Shown here: piece by piece, positions 7,963 to 16,017 of the stretch
How positions within the stretch are numbered: the first letter of the stretch is position 1
Layout: every line of letters starts with the position of its first letter
Position numbers and translations under genes: made by a program
NCBI RefSeq assembly: GCF_018130765.1
Contig: NZ_JAFCJZ010000030.1
Coordinates: forward strand, 31,534 to 95,533
Reading direction: 5' to 3'
Length of the DNA: 64,000 bases
Source: Bradyrhizobium iriomotense
GTDB taxonomy: Bacteria; Pseudomonadota; Alphaproteobacteria; Rhizobiales; Xanthobacteraceae
Notes under the pieces: model-generated
The model's input: only the letters and a program-made list of their open reading frames with translations
Told to the model about the DNA's origin: nothing
Databases searched by the model: none

Positions 7963-10041
7963 ATGAGAGCAGTGAAATTCGCCGGCGCCGCGGTCGCCGC
8001 TGTCATTATCGTGATCGTGCTTCTGCTCGTGGTCGGAATCCCCTCGGGCTTCCTGACCTCGACGATTGCCTCGCGGGTCGAGAGCGCGACCGGCTATCGC
8101 CTGTCGATCGACGGCACCACGAAGATCAGCCTGTGGCCGACGCTGAACGTCACGCTGAACGATCTCACGCTCCAGGACCCCAAGGACCGTAGCGGCATCA
8201 CGCGTCTGACGGTCGACAGCGTGCAGGCCGACATGTCGCTCTCCAGCGTGTGGTCGGGCACCCCCAGGATCAGCGAGCTCGTCGTCACCCATCCCGTGCT
8301 CTACCAGCCGCTGCTGCGCGAGCGACTGCCGAACGCCGGCGCCGCGTCGAAGCCGATCGCGATCGACACGGCCGGGGCGACCATCGACCGCGTCAAGCTC
8401 ATCGACGGCGAGGTCGCATTCGCGCGCCTGCGCGACCGCGTCGAGGGCCGCGTCAGCGCCATCAACGCCGACGCCGTCGTCGGCCGCGACCGCAGGGTTG
8501 ACATCACCGGCACCGCGCGCGTCGGCGATCACCCGACCAAGTTCGACATCAAGGCGACGGCGCCGATGCCGCCGGCCGAGCGGCCGACCGTTCCGGTGGA
8601 TTTCGCCATCGACATGCCTGACGTGCTGAAATCCCAGCTCACCGGCCATGCCGAGATGCGCCTCAATGGCGATGTCGTGATGATCAACGGCGTGAGCGGC
8701 AGGCTCGGCGACGGCGCCTTCAACGGCTGGGCCTCCGTCGACATCGCGAGCAAGCCTCTGGTCAAGGTCGATCTCGATTTTCAGCGCCTCGCGATGCCGT
8801 TGGCGAAAACGCCTGACGGCGTATCGGGGCAGCCCTGGAGCAATGCGCCGATCGATGTGTCCGGGCTCAATTATGTCGATGCGCAAGTGAGGATCTCCGC
8901 GAACGAGGCCGTGATCGGCGATGCGCGCCTTGCGCCGCTGGCGCTCGATGCGAAGCTCGCCGGCGGCGTGCTGAAGGCGGGCACCGCCAATCTCGGCGCC
9001 TATGGCGGCCAGGTCTCGGGCGAGGTGATCCTGGATGCGACCACGGGCGCGCCGAGCTTTGCCATGCATTCCGACCTCGTCGGCGTGCGCGCGCTGCCGC
9101 TGCTCCAGGGCCTCGCCGAATTCGACCGGATCGACGGCAAGCTGCAGGCCAAGCTCGCCCTGCGCAGCGCCGGCACCAGCCAGCGCGCGCTGATGGCGAA
9201 CATGCAGGGCACGGCCTTCGTCAATTTCCAGGACGGCGCCATCCGCGGCATCAATGTCGCGCAGATGATCCGCTCGCTGACGACGGGCACGCTGTCCGGC
9301 TGGCAGGACAACCAGAACAGCAGCCAGAACAGCAACCAGGAGCAGAGCACGGATTTGTCGCAGCTCTCGGCCTCCTTCCGCATCGACAAGGGTCAGGCGG
9401 TGACGACCGATCTCAACCTGATCGGGCCGCTGGTGCGCGTCACCGGCGCCGGCACCATCGCGCTCGACACCAAGATGATGGGCTTTCGCGTCGAGCCCAA
9501 GCTGGTGATGACGACCGAGGGCCAGGGCCGCACCTCCGACCCGGTCGGCTTCGGCATCCCCGTGATGATCCAGGGCAGCTGGTCGCAGCCGAAGATCTAC
9601 CCCGACATGGCCGGCATGCTGGACAATCCGGACGCTGCCTATGCCAAGCTGCGCGAGATGGGCAAGGGCCTGTTCGGACCTGATGGCGCGGGGCTCGGCA
9701 ATATCTTGGGAAGCCTGGGTAGTAACCTTGGTCTTGGCGGCACGACCGCGCCGGGTGGCGGCAATGCAACCGGCAATACGACTCCGCAAGCGCAGCAACC
9801 GGGGCAGAACAATCTGCTCGGCGGCCCCTTGGGCGAGGCGATCGGCAGTCTGATCCAGCAGGGGCTTTCCAGTGGTGCGGGAACCGGAGCCAATACCGGC
9901 CGCAGCCGCAGTCTGCCGGCAACGCCGTCGACCCCGGCGCCGCAGGCTTCGCCCGCGTCCCCCGCCCAGGAGGACCCGCCGATGGCGCAGCAGGACAGCC
10001 AGCCGATGAATGACGTGCTGCGGCAGCTCTTCAATCGATGA
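7963..10041 (+). CDS. AsmA-family envelope protein
   Basis: The 692-aa protein starts with a single N-terminal membrane helix (AAVAAVIIVIVLLLVVGI), followed by the AsmA N-terminal signature (SRVESATGYRLSIDGTTKISLWPTLNVTLNDLTL). A long beta-rich periplasmic region and an AsmA C-terminal region (LRSAGTSQRALMANMQGTAFVNFQDGAIRGINV) follow. AsmA-like proteins are bridge-like factors linked to phospholipid transport and outer-membrane assembly. The last 130 residues are Gly/Gln/Pro-rich and probably unstructured. It is divergent from the Crp/Fnr gene, and the Crp-like site in the spacer could control it. Confidence 0.9.
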   Translation: MRAVKFAGAAVAAVIIVIVLLLVVGIPSGFLTSTIASRVESATGYRLSIDGTTKISLWPTLNVTLNDLTLQDPKDRSGITRLTVDSVQADMSLSSVWSGTPRISELVVTHPVLYQPLLRERLPNAGAASKPIAIDTAGATIDRVKLIDGEVAFARLRDRVEGRVSAINADAVVGRDRRVDITGTARVGDHPTKFDIKATAPMPPAERPTVPVDFAIDMPDVLKSQLTGHAEMRLNGDVVMINGVSGRLGDGAFNGWASVDIASKPLVKVDLDFQRLAMPLAKTPDGVSGQPWSNAPIDVSGLNYVDAQVRISANEAVIGDARLAPLALDAKLAGGVLKAGTANLGAYGGQVSGEVILDATTGAPSFAMHSDLVGVRALPLLQGLAEFDRIDGKLQAKLALRSAGTSQRALMANMQGTAFVNFQDGAIRGINVAQMIRSLTTGTLSGWQDNQNSSQNSNQEQSTDLSQLSASFRIDKGQAVTTDLNLIGPLVRVTGAGTIALDTKMMGFRVEPKLVMTTEGQGRTSDPVGFGIPVMIQGSWSQPKIYPDMAGMLDNPDAAYAKLREMGKGLFGPDGAGLGNILGSLGSNLGLGGTTAPGGGNATGNTTPQAQQPGQNNLLGGPLGEAIGSLIQQGLSSGAGTGANTGRSRSLPATPSTPAPQASPASPAQEDPPMAQQDSQPMNDVLRQLFNR

Positions 10042-10256
10042 TTTCACGCCCATCCCCTTACATCGGCTTCCCCGCCTGCTGCTTCCTCCGAACGGATGAG
10101 GCTGCGACAATTCACCACCCTTCGACCCGTTCCGGCGTCCACGACGGGTAACCACGCCGGCGGTCCACCCGTCCGCCGGCCCAAATTGTGCTAGAAGGGC
10201 AATTGGGCTGCACGGCCCGTAGCGCGCACCGTTAATGGCGGCGCGAGAGGATCCGG

Positions 10257-12707
10257 ATGGCTGGGGCGAACGACAAGACACGGTTTCTGCGCGAGGGCCT
10301 GTTCGCCAAATATGTCGTCTCCCTCGTCGGCCTCGTCGTGTTCGTGCTCGCCGTCAACGGCGCGATGGAGACCTGGATCTCCTATCGCGCCACCAAGACA
10401 CAGCTGACCGGCGGGCTGGAGGACAAGGCGCAAGGCGCCGCCCGGCGGATCGAGCAGTCGATCTCCGAGCTCGAACGCCAGATCAGCTGGGTGACGCGGG
10501 CGAGCCAGGACACGCTCGAGAAGCGCCGCGCCGACTATGCATCGCTCCTGCACCAGGTCTCGGTCGTTAACCAGCTGTTCCAGCTCAACGGCGAGGGCCG
10601 CGAGGTGCTGCGCGTCTCGCGGCAGTCGACCACGACCGGCGGCAATGCCGACCTCTCCCGCGACATGCGCTTCACCGACACCGTCGCGCGCGGCGTCAGC
10701 TACGCGCCGGCCTGGTTCTCCGACCGGACGCCGTTCATGTCGATCTCCGTCGCGCATTCCGGTTTCAACGCCGGCGTCACGGTCGCCGAGATTGACCTCA
10801 GCTTCCTCTCCGACTTCCTGTCCGACGCCCAGGTCGGCAAGGCCGCCTTCGCCTATGTGGTCGACCCGCGCGGCCGCGTGCTGGCGACGTCCGCCAGAGG
10901 TCCCGATGTCGGCAAGGATTTGTCGAAGCTGCCGCAGGTGGCAGCCGCGATTTCGCCCGGCGGCGCGCCCGAGACGTCAGGCACCGACTTCAACGGTCAT
11001 GCGGTGCTGACAGCTGCGAGCACCGTGCCGAAGCTCGGCTGGAACGTGATGTTCGAGCAGCCGACCACGCAGGCCTTGACGCCGATCCGCGACCAGCTGG
11101 TGCGCGTCGCGCTTCTGATCGGCATGGGGCTAATGGTCGCGATCCTCGCCGGCACGCTGCTGGCACGCCGCATGATCATTCCGATCACGGCGCTGCGCGA
11201 CGGCGCGCACAAGCTCGGCGAAGGCGATTTCAGCCACCGCATTGACGTGCATACCTCCGACGAGCTGGAAGATCTCGCCGGCCAGTTCAACCGCATGGCC
11301 ACGCAACTCCAGGAGACCTATTCGAGCCTGGAGACCAAGGTCGAGGAGCGAACCCGCGACCTCGCGCAGTCGATCAACGAGCTCAAGGTGCTGGAAGAGG
11401 TCGGCCGCGCGGTCTCCTCCTCGCTCGATCTCAACGCCGTGCTGCCCACGATCGCAGCCCGCGCGATCGAGATCACCCATGCCGATGCGGTGCTGATCTA
11501 CGGCTATGACGCCGAGACGCGCCGCTTCAACCTGGTCGAAGCGGGCGGCATCGACAGATCGGCCGAGGACGCCCATGTCACCATCGAGGAAGGCGACAAC
11601 ATCCTGAGCGATGCCGCCAGAAGCGGTGAGCCGATCGCGATCGCCGATCTCGACCAGGCGGCCGGACAGCCGCTGCGCGAGGCCGCGATCGCGGCCGGCT
11701 TCCACTCGGTGCTGGTGGTGCCGCTGGTCGACCAGCAGGGCACGCTCGGCGCGCTGGTGGTGCTGCGACGCGCCGGTGGCGAGTTCGCCGGCAGCCTCAT
11801 CGGCCTGATGCGCACCTTCGCCAACCAGGCCGTGCTGGCGATGCGCAACGCGCGGCTGTTCACCGAGGTCGATCACAAGAGCCACGCGCTGGAGGCGGCG
11901 CACGAGACCGTGCGCGCCCAGGCCGACAAGCTCAAGCAGCAGACCGAGCAGCTCAAGGACTGGAACAAGTCGCTGGAGGAGCGCGTCAAGACCCAGCTCG
12001 GCGAGATCGAGCGCATCCGCAAGCTCGAGCGTTTCCTGGCGCCGCAAGTGGCGCAGCTGATCGCCTCCTCCGACAGCCCCGAGGGGCTGCTCACCAGCCA
12101 GCGCCGCGAAGTCACGGTCGTGTTCTGCGACCTGCGCGGCTTCACCGCGTTCACGGAAGCGACCGAGCCGGAAGAGGCGATGAACGTGCTGCGCGAGTAT
12201 CACGCGGCGCTCGGCAAGCTGATCTTCAAATACGAAGGCACGCTCGACAAATATGCCGGCGACGGCGTGATGATCCTGTTCAACGCGCCGATCCAGTTCG
12301 AGGACCACACCCAGCGCGCGGTGAAGATGGCGGTGGAGATGCGCGACACCATCGGCCCACTCACCGAGCGCTGGCGCAACCGCGGGCATAGCCTGGGGTT
12401 CGGCATCGGCATCGCACTCGGCTATGCCACGCTCGGCCAGGTCGGCTTCGAGCAGCGGCTGGAATATGCCGCGATCGGCAGCGTCACCAACCTCGCCTCC
12501 CGCCTCTGCGGCGAGGCCAAGCCCAACCAGATCGTGGTCAGCCGCCGCGTCTACGGCATGGTCGAGCCCTGGGTCGAGGCCCGCGCGCTCGACGACCTCC
12601 AGCTCAAGGGATTCAATCACCCGGTGCTGGCGATGGAGATTTTGAGCTGGCGCGAGGAGGTGGAGAATGTGGTGGATGCGGCCGCGGCAGCGCGACGGCG
12701 CGGATAG
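10257..12707 (+). CDS. Membrane adenylate/guanylate cyclase with CACHE-like, HAMP and GAF domains
   Basis: The domain order of this 816-aa protein is: TM1 (about 15-37), extracytoplasmic sensor of CACHE type (about 40-275), TM2 (VALLIGMGLMVAILAGTLLA), HAMP (about 303-360), GAF (about 390-540), a coiled coil and a class III nucleotide cyclase domain (about 610-790). The cyclase domain has both metal-binding Asp residues (VFCDLRGFTAF and DKYAGDGVM), so catalysis is expected. Class III enzymes make cAMP or cGMP; which one cannot be read with certainty. GAGAGG precedes the start. The neighbouring Crp/Fnr regulator could be a cyclic-nucleotide effector, which is inference. Confidence 0.92.
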   Translation: MAGANDKTRFLREGLFAKYVVSLVGLVVFVLAVNGAMETWISYRATKTQLTGGLEDKAQGAARRIEQSISELERQISWVTRASQDTLEKRRADYASLLHQVSVVNQLFQLNGEGREVLRVSRQSTTTGGNADLSRDMRFTDTVARGVSYAPAWFSDRTPFMSISVAHSGFNAGVTVAEIDLSFLSDFLSDAQVGKAAFAYVVDPRGRVLATSARGPDVGKDLSKLPQVAAAISPGGAPETSGTDFNGHAVLTAASTVPKLGWNVMFEQPTTQALTPIRDQLVRVALLIGMGLMVAILAGTLLARRMIIPITALRDGAHKLGEGDFSHRIDVHTSDELEDLAGQFNRMATQLQETYSSLETKVEERTRDLAQSINELKVLEEVGRAVSSSLDLNAVLPTIAARAIEITHADAVLIYGYDAETRRFNLVEAGGIDRSAEDAHVTIEEGDNILSDAARSGEPIAIADLDQAAGQPLREAAIAAGFHSVLVVPLVDQQGTLGALVVLRRAGGEFAGSLIGLMRTFANQAVLAMRNARLFTEVDHKSHALEAAHETVRAQADKLKQQTEQLKDWNKSLEERVKTQLGEIERIRKLERFLAPQVAQLIASSDSPEGLLTSQRREVTVVFCDLRGFTAFTEATEPEEAMNVLREYHAALGKLIFKYEGTLDKYAGDGVMILFNAPIQFEDHTQRAVKMAVEMRDTIGPLTERWRNRGHSLGFGIGIALGYATLGQVGFEQRLEYAAIGSVTNLASRLCGEAKPNQIVVSRRVYGMVEPWVEARALDDLQLKGFNHPVLAMEILSWREEVENVVDAAAAARRRG

Positions 12708-12804
12708 CCACCAACAAAAAATGCGAAAACAACCCCATGCACAGTAGACGGGTGCTGCAAGATCCATGACTTGGGACAGGGTGCAAAGCCTGGCTTACCA
12801 GCAG

Positions 12805-12833
12805 CTTTGACACGTCGGGCAAAACACCGGCAG
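12805..12833 (+). repeat. 29-bp direct repeat, copy 1
   Basis: ctttgacacgtcgggcaaaa followed by caccggcag. It matches the copy at 13821-13849 at 27 of 29 positions, in the same orientation, and the two bracket the 12931-13797 gene. The rest of 12708-12930 holds no gene that I can support. Confidence 0.8.
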
Positions 12834-12930
12834 AGTGGCAGCATCCCCCGCCCCACCCACGAACCACATCTCTCCTCCCCGCGACTAACCATCGCCTCAA
12901 CGGCGAGGCGGATTTCGTGGGAGACGAGCT

Positions 12931-13797
12931 GTGGCATTTGCCTTGCCTTCGCGTGCGTATGATTTGCAGATGCTGGACCGGCCCGCTGACCGTGCGCGTG
13001 ACCAGGGCTGGGTCTATGGGCTGCCGCCGGGCATCAGCAGCGAGCAATGGCCGCTCGATCCCGTCACCGGCTATCCGCTGATGCATGGTTTTACGCTTCT
13101 GCTGCCGGACGATTATCGCGTGCATGGCGAGGACATCGTCGCTGTCTCGTTCTTCGCCACCGCGCCCGATCACAATGACGGCGGCGCGCCTGACGATCCC
13201 GAAATCCGCGAGGCCGTGATGACGCGCCCCTCGCATCCGCGGCTGTCGCGCATGACCGACATTCTCGACTACGAATACGCCGCGCTGCTGCTGAGCAAGG
13301 CCGAATATGACGGCGCGTTCGCGACGCCGCCGGCGCCGCTTGCGCTGGCGACGGCTGACCGGCCGCGCTGGCTCGACGTCGGCGGCGCCAGCGCCTTCTT
13401 CGAGGCTGCCGCGCCTTACGCCAAGAAGATGTTTGCCAGCCCGCCGCGCGCCGATCTCAGCGAGACCCGCGCGATTGGACTATCGCCGCGCACGAGCGAT
13501 CCCAATGCCGGCAAGGGACCGCAGGACGAGCACACCAGGCGCAATCCGCCGACCGGCTATCAGCCCTATTACTACTATGTCGGCGGCGTGCCGAGCCGCG
13601 ACAATTTCCGCCTGCACGACTGGAGCAAGGACCACGCCCACAACCATCTCGGCGGCACCATGCGGCCGTGCCAGGCGGTGCCGGAGATGAGCCCGTTCTA
13701 TGTCGAGTTCGAGGAATATTTCGGCGGCTACAATTTCGGCGGCGGCAACGCGCAGCTCGACTTCAGGGACATGAAGTTCGACTGGGCGTGCGGGTGA
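12931..13797 (+). CDS. Conserved hypothetical protein
   Basis: The 288-aa product starts at a GTG with a GGGAGA ribosome site about ten bases upstream; an ATG 13 codons further on is the alternative. There is no signal peptide or membrane helix. The sequence is rich in Pro, Tyr and aromatic residues, with a central PYYYYVGG stretch. The end (YFGGYNFGGGNAQLDFRDMKFDWACG region) is Gly/Asp-rich and loosely resembles the C-terminus of YwqG/DUF1963 proteins, but I do not recognise the family with confidence. The gene sits alone between two copies of a 29-bp repeat, next to the type I restriction-modification operon, so it may have moved as a cassette. Confidence 0.7.
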   Translation: MAFALPSRAYDLQMLDRPADRARDQGWVYGLPPGISSEQWPLDPVTGYPLMHGFTLLLPDDYRVHGEDIVAVSFFATAPDHNDGGAPDDPEIREAVMTRPSHPRLSRMTDILDYEYAALLLSKAEYDGAFATPPAPLALATADRPRWLDVGGASAFFEAAAPYAKKMFASPPRADLSETRAIGLSPRTSDPNAGKGPQDEHTRRNPPTGYQPYYYYVGGVPSRDNFRLHDWSKDHAHNHLGGTMRPCQAVPEMSPFYVEFEEYFGGYNFGGGNAQLDFRDMKFDWACG

Positions 13798-13820
13798 TCA
13801 AGCCTCGGTTGGTCTGAGAC

Positions 13821-13849
13821 TTTGACACGTCGGGCAAAATACTGGCAGG
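13821..13849 (+). repeat. 29-bp direct repeat, copy 2
   Basis: ctttgacacgtcgggcaaaa followed by tactggcag; 27 of 29 positions match copy 1 at 12805-12833. It lies 17 bp beyond the end of the hsdM gene and marks the left boundary of the restriction-modification operon. Confidence 0.8.
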
Positions 13850-13866
13850 ATAACATGATCGGATAA

Positions 13867-15321
13867 TCAGGCTAGTTTCTCGCCAAGCGCCTTAGCGACA
13901 TTGCGGAATCGTTCCAGCGCGGTCTCCAAGCTTTCGACAATCTCGGCAGCCGCCTCGTCCGGTGACGGCAGCAGATCGGGATCGTCGAGTGCATGATCCT
14001 TCAACCAGAAAATATCGAGATTGACCTTGTCGCGCGCGAGCAGGGCTTGCAGCGGGAAGCGCTTGAATTTTTCGGCTTCCTCGCGCTTCGCGCGATGACC
14101 TGATCGATAGCAGGCAATGAAATCGTCGAGGTCAGCATGAACCATCGGCCGCTCTTTCAGAGTGAAACGCTGGTTGGTCCGGAGGTCGTAAATCCAAAGG
14201 TCCTTGGTTGCTGCCTGCTCTGAAGGCGGCTTCTTGTCGAAGAATAGTACGTTCGCCTTGACGCCTTGCTTGTAGAAGATGCCTGTGGGCAATCGCAGCA
14301 GCGTGTGAAAGTCGAAGTTCTGCAGCAGGCGGCGGCGAATGGTTTCGCCGGCGCCGCCCTCGAACAGGACGTTGTCCGGCAGTACCACTGCGGCCTCACC
14401 GTTCGGCGCCAGCACCGTCATGATGTGCTGGAGGAAGTTGAGCTGCTTGTTGGAGGTGGTGACGAAGAAATCCTGCCGGTCGTAATCCTCCCGCTCGCTG
14501 TCGATCTCGCCGTCGTCGCGGACGATGCGATAGCTCTGCTTCTTGCCGAAGGGAGGATTGGTGAGCACGACGTCGTAGGTCTTGCCGCCCACACCGAGAA
14601 GGGCATCCTTGGCTTCGACGATGGAATCGACGCCGGTGATGCCGTGCAGATAGAGATTCATTGCAGCAAGGCGGACGACTTCGGGGACGATATCGACCCC
14701 TGAGAACTTGTTCTTCAGCGCCGAGTAGACGGCGCGGTCGCGCGCCTTCTTGTGCAGCTTCATGTGCTCCCAGGCGGCGAGCAGAAATCCGGCCGTACCG
14801 CAGGCGGGATCGTGGACGGTCTGGTGCGGCTCGGGATCGACCACCTCCACCATGGCTTCGATCAGAGGCCGCGGCGTGAAATATTGGCCGGCGCCCGATT
14901 TGACGTCCTCCGCGTTACGGGCGAGCAGGCCTTCGTAGATGTTGCCCTTCACGTCAACGGGAAGCCCGAGCCACGTCTCGCTGTCGATCAGGCCGACGAG
15001 CCGCCTGAGCTTGGCGGGGTCCTGAATCTCGCTCTGCGCCTTCAGGAAAATCGCGCCGATGATGCCGCCCTGCTTCGACAGCTTCTCGAGCAGCTTCGCA
15101 TAGGTCTCGCTCAGCGCCTCGCCGGAGAGGTCCTTGATGTCCTCCCAGTGTGCGCCCTTGGGCAGCATCGAGGCTTCGCCGATCTGGGTGACGCGCTCCT
15201 CGTCCATCTTGAGGAAGAGGAGATAGGAGATCTGGCTGATATAGGCCTGATAGGAGACGCCCTGGTCGCGCAGGACGTGGGCGAAATTCCAGACTTTGGC
15301 GACGAGGGTTTGGGCGTTCAC
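13867..15321 (-). CDS. hsdM: Type I restriction-modification DNA methyltransferase subunit
   Basis: This 484-aa subunit has the HsdM N-terminal helical domain, the SAM-binding motif I (DPACGTAGF, residues 171-179) and the catalytic motif IV NPPF (255-258) of N6-adenine methylases. With HsdS it methylates the recognition sequence; with HsdR it forms the restriction complex. The start is a GTG overlapping the TGA of the PIN-toxin gene by four bases (GTGA). This is unusual: hsdM is placed after a toxin-antitoxin pair rather than next to hsdS, and is the last gene of the operon. An internal promoter before the antitoxin gene may drive it independently of hsdR. Confidence 0.95.
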   Translation of the reverse strand: MNAQTLVAKVWNFAHVLRDQGVSYQAYISQISYLLFLKMDEERVTQIGEASMLPKGAHWEDIKDLSGEALSETYAKLLEKLSKQGGIIGAIFLKAQSEIQDPAKLRRLVGLIDSETWLGLPVDVKGNIYEGLLARNAEDVKSGAGQYFTPRPLIEAMVEVVDPEPHQTVHDPACGTAGFLLAAWEHMKLHKKARDRAVYSALKNKFSGVDIVPEVVRLAAMNLYLHGITGVDSIVEAKDALLGVGGKTYDVVLTNPPFGKKQSYRIVRDDGEIDSEREDYDRQDFFVTTSNKQLNFLQHIMTVLAPNGEAAVVLPDNVLFEGGAGETIRRRLLQNFDFHTLLRLPTGIFYKQGVKANVLFFDKKPPSEQAATKDLWIYDLRTNQRFTLKERPMVHADLDDFIACYRSGHRAKREEAEKFKRFPLQALLARDKVNLDIFWLKDHALDDPDLLPSPDEAAAEIVESLETALERFRNVAKALGEKLA

Positions 15322-15725
15322 GGCGCGCTTTCGATGAAGGGGTTGACGATGGTGAGGGCACCGAACTTGCGGCCATGCTGCATGTCTTCGGTCAGGACAG
15401 TGTCGCAGCCGGCTTCGAGCGCGGCAGCGACGATCAGCGCGTCGTAGAAGCTCACGCCGTGATCGCGAGCGAGCGCGAGAGCGGCTTCATGGGTCGATAT
15501 TGCGATGGGCTGCACACGGCCCGACCGGCTTCGCACCAGTGCGAGCATTGCCTCGATATCGGGCCATGTCCATTTGAGCTTGGTTCGGGCAACGTTGACG
15601 AACTCGTTAAGCACCTGGACGCTGATCGCGCCTCCCGCCGCCAGCAACCGTTCCGCGATTGGACGGCGCGGATCATCGGACAACGCGGCATAGACGAGAA
15701 CATTGGTGTCAAGGAAAGGAGTCAC
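15318..15725 (-). CDS. PIN-domain ribonuclease toxin (VapC-like)
   Basis: The 135-aa product has the PIN-domain acidic set: Asp6 (FLDTNVLVY), Glu41 (LNEFVNV), Asp95 (FYDALIVAAA) and Asp114 (LTEDMQHG). PIN toxins cleave RNA using Mg2+ and are neutralised by a small DNA-binding partner. The GTG start overlaps the stop of the AbrB-type antitoxin gene by four bases, and its own stop overlaps the hsdM start in the same way. The pair is thus translationally coupled inside the restriction-modification operon. All four acidic residues are present, so the toxin looks active. Confidence 0.9.
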   Translation of the reverse strand: MTPFLDTNVLVYAALSDDPRRPIAERLLAAGGAISVQVLNEFVNVARTKLKWTWPDIEAMLALVRSRSGRVQPIAISTHEAALALARDHGVSFYDALIVAAALEAGCDTVLTEDMQHGRKFGALTIVNPFIESAP

Positions 15726-15955
15726 CGCGCGTTGGCGTCATCGCGATTCCAGGCGAAGTCCTTAGGCCGGGGCTTTTGCAGCGCGCGCAGCTTGTCCAGG
15801 AAATCGCCCTCGCCGACCTTGTCCTTGGAAACCACGATGGTTTGCTCGTCCACTGAGGTGACATGGACGTGATCGCCCTCGGCGAGACCGAGCTTCTCGA
15901 CCAGCTTCTTGGGCAACCGGACCGCAAGGCTGTTGCCCCATTTGGAAATCTGCAT
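15722..15955 (-). CDS. AbrB/MazE-type antitoxin
   Basis: This 77-aa protein is an AbrB/SpoVT swapped-hairpin antitoxin: MQISKWGNSLAVRLPKKLVEKLGL is the classic DNA-binding start, followed by an acidic strand (EGDHVHVTSVDEQTIVV) and a flexible tail that would wrap the toxin. The ATG at 15955 is preceded by a strong AGGAGGT (complement of 15961-15967). A longer reading frame runs upstream to 16114 but lacks this ribosome site and would overlap hsdS. It precedes and overlaps the PIN gene. A pair of ATATCAT direct repeats upstream is a likely autoregulatory site. Confidence 0.9.
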   Translation of the reverse strand: MQISKWGNSLAVRLPKKLVEKLGLAEGDHVHVTSVDEQTIVVSKDKVGEGDFLDKLRALQKPRPKDFAWNRDDANAR

Positions 15956-15987
15956 CGGCGACCTCCTGATTGCCCGCCAAGACATGT

Positions 15988-16017
15988 ATATCATAGACAG
16001 GATATCATTTTCTTCAA
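15988..16017 (-). promoter_or_regulatory. Internal promoter and operator before the toxin-antitoxin/hsdM genes
   Basis: On the minus strand TTGAAG (16012-16017) and TATGAT (15990-15995) are 16 bp apart, a plausible sigma70 promoter; the -35 overlaps the hsdS stop codon. Two direct ATATCAT repeats (15988-15994 and 16002-16008), 14 bp apart, overlap the -10 and spacer, which suits repression by the AbrB-type antitoxin. The stretch is much more AT-rich than its flanks. Confidence 0.5.

Noticed and set aside
7789..10281. 830-codon minus-strand open frame
   Set aside because: Antisense to the AsmA gene, with no domain and strongly biased composition.
11130..12767. 545-codon minus-strand open frame
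   Set aside because: Antisense to the cyclase gene, which has clear domains.
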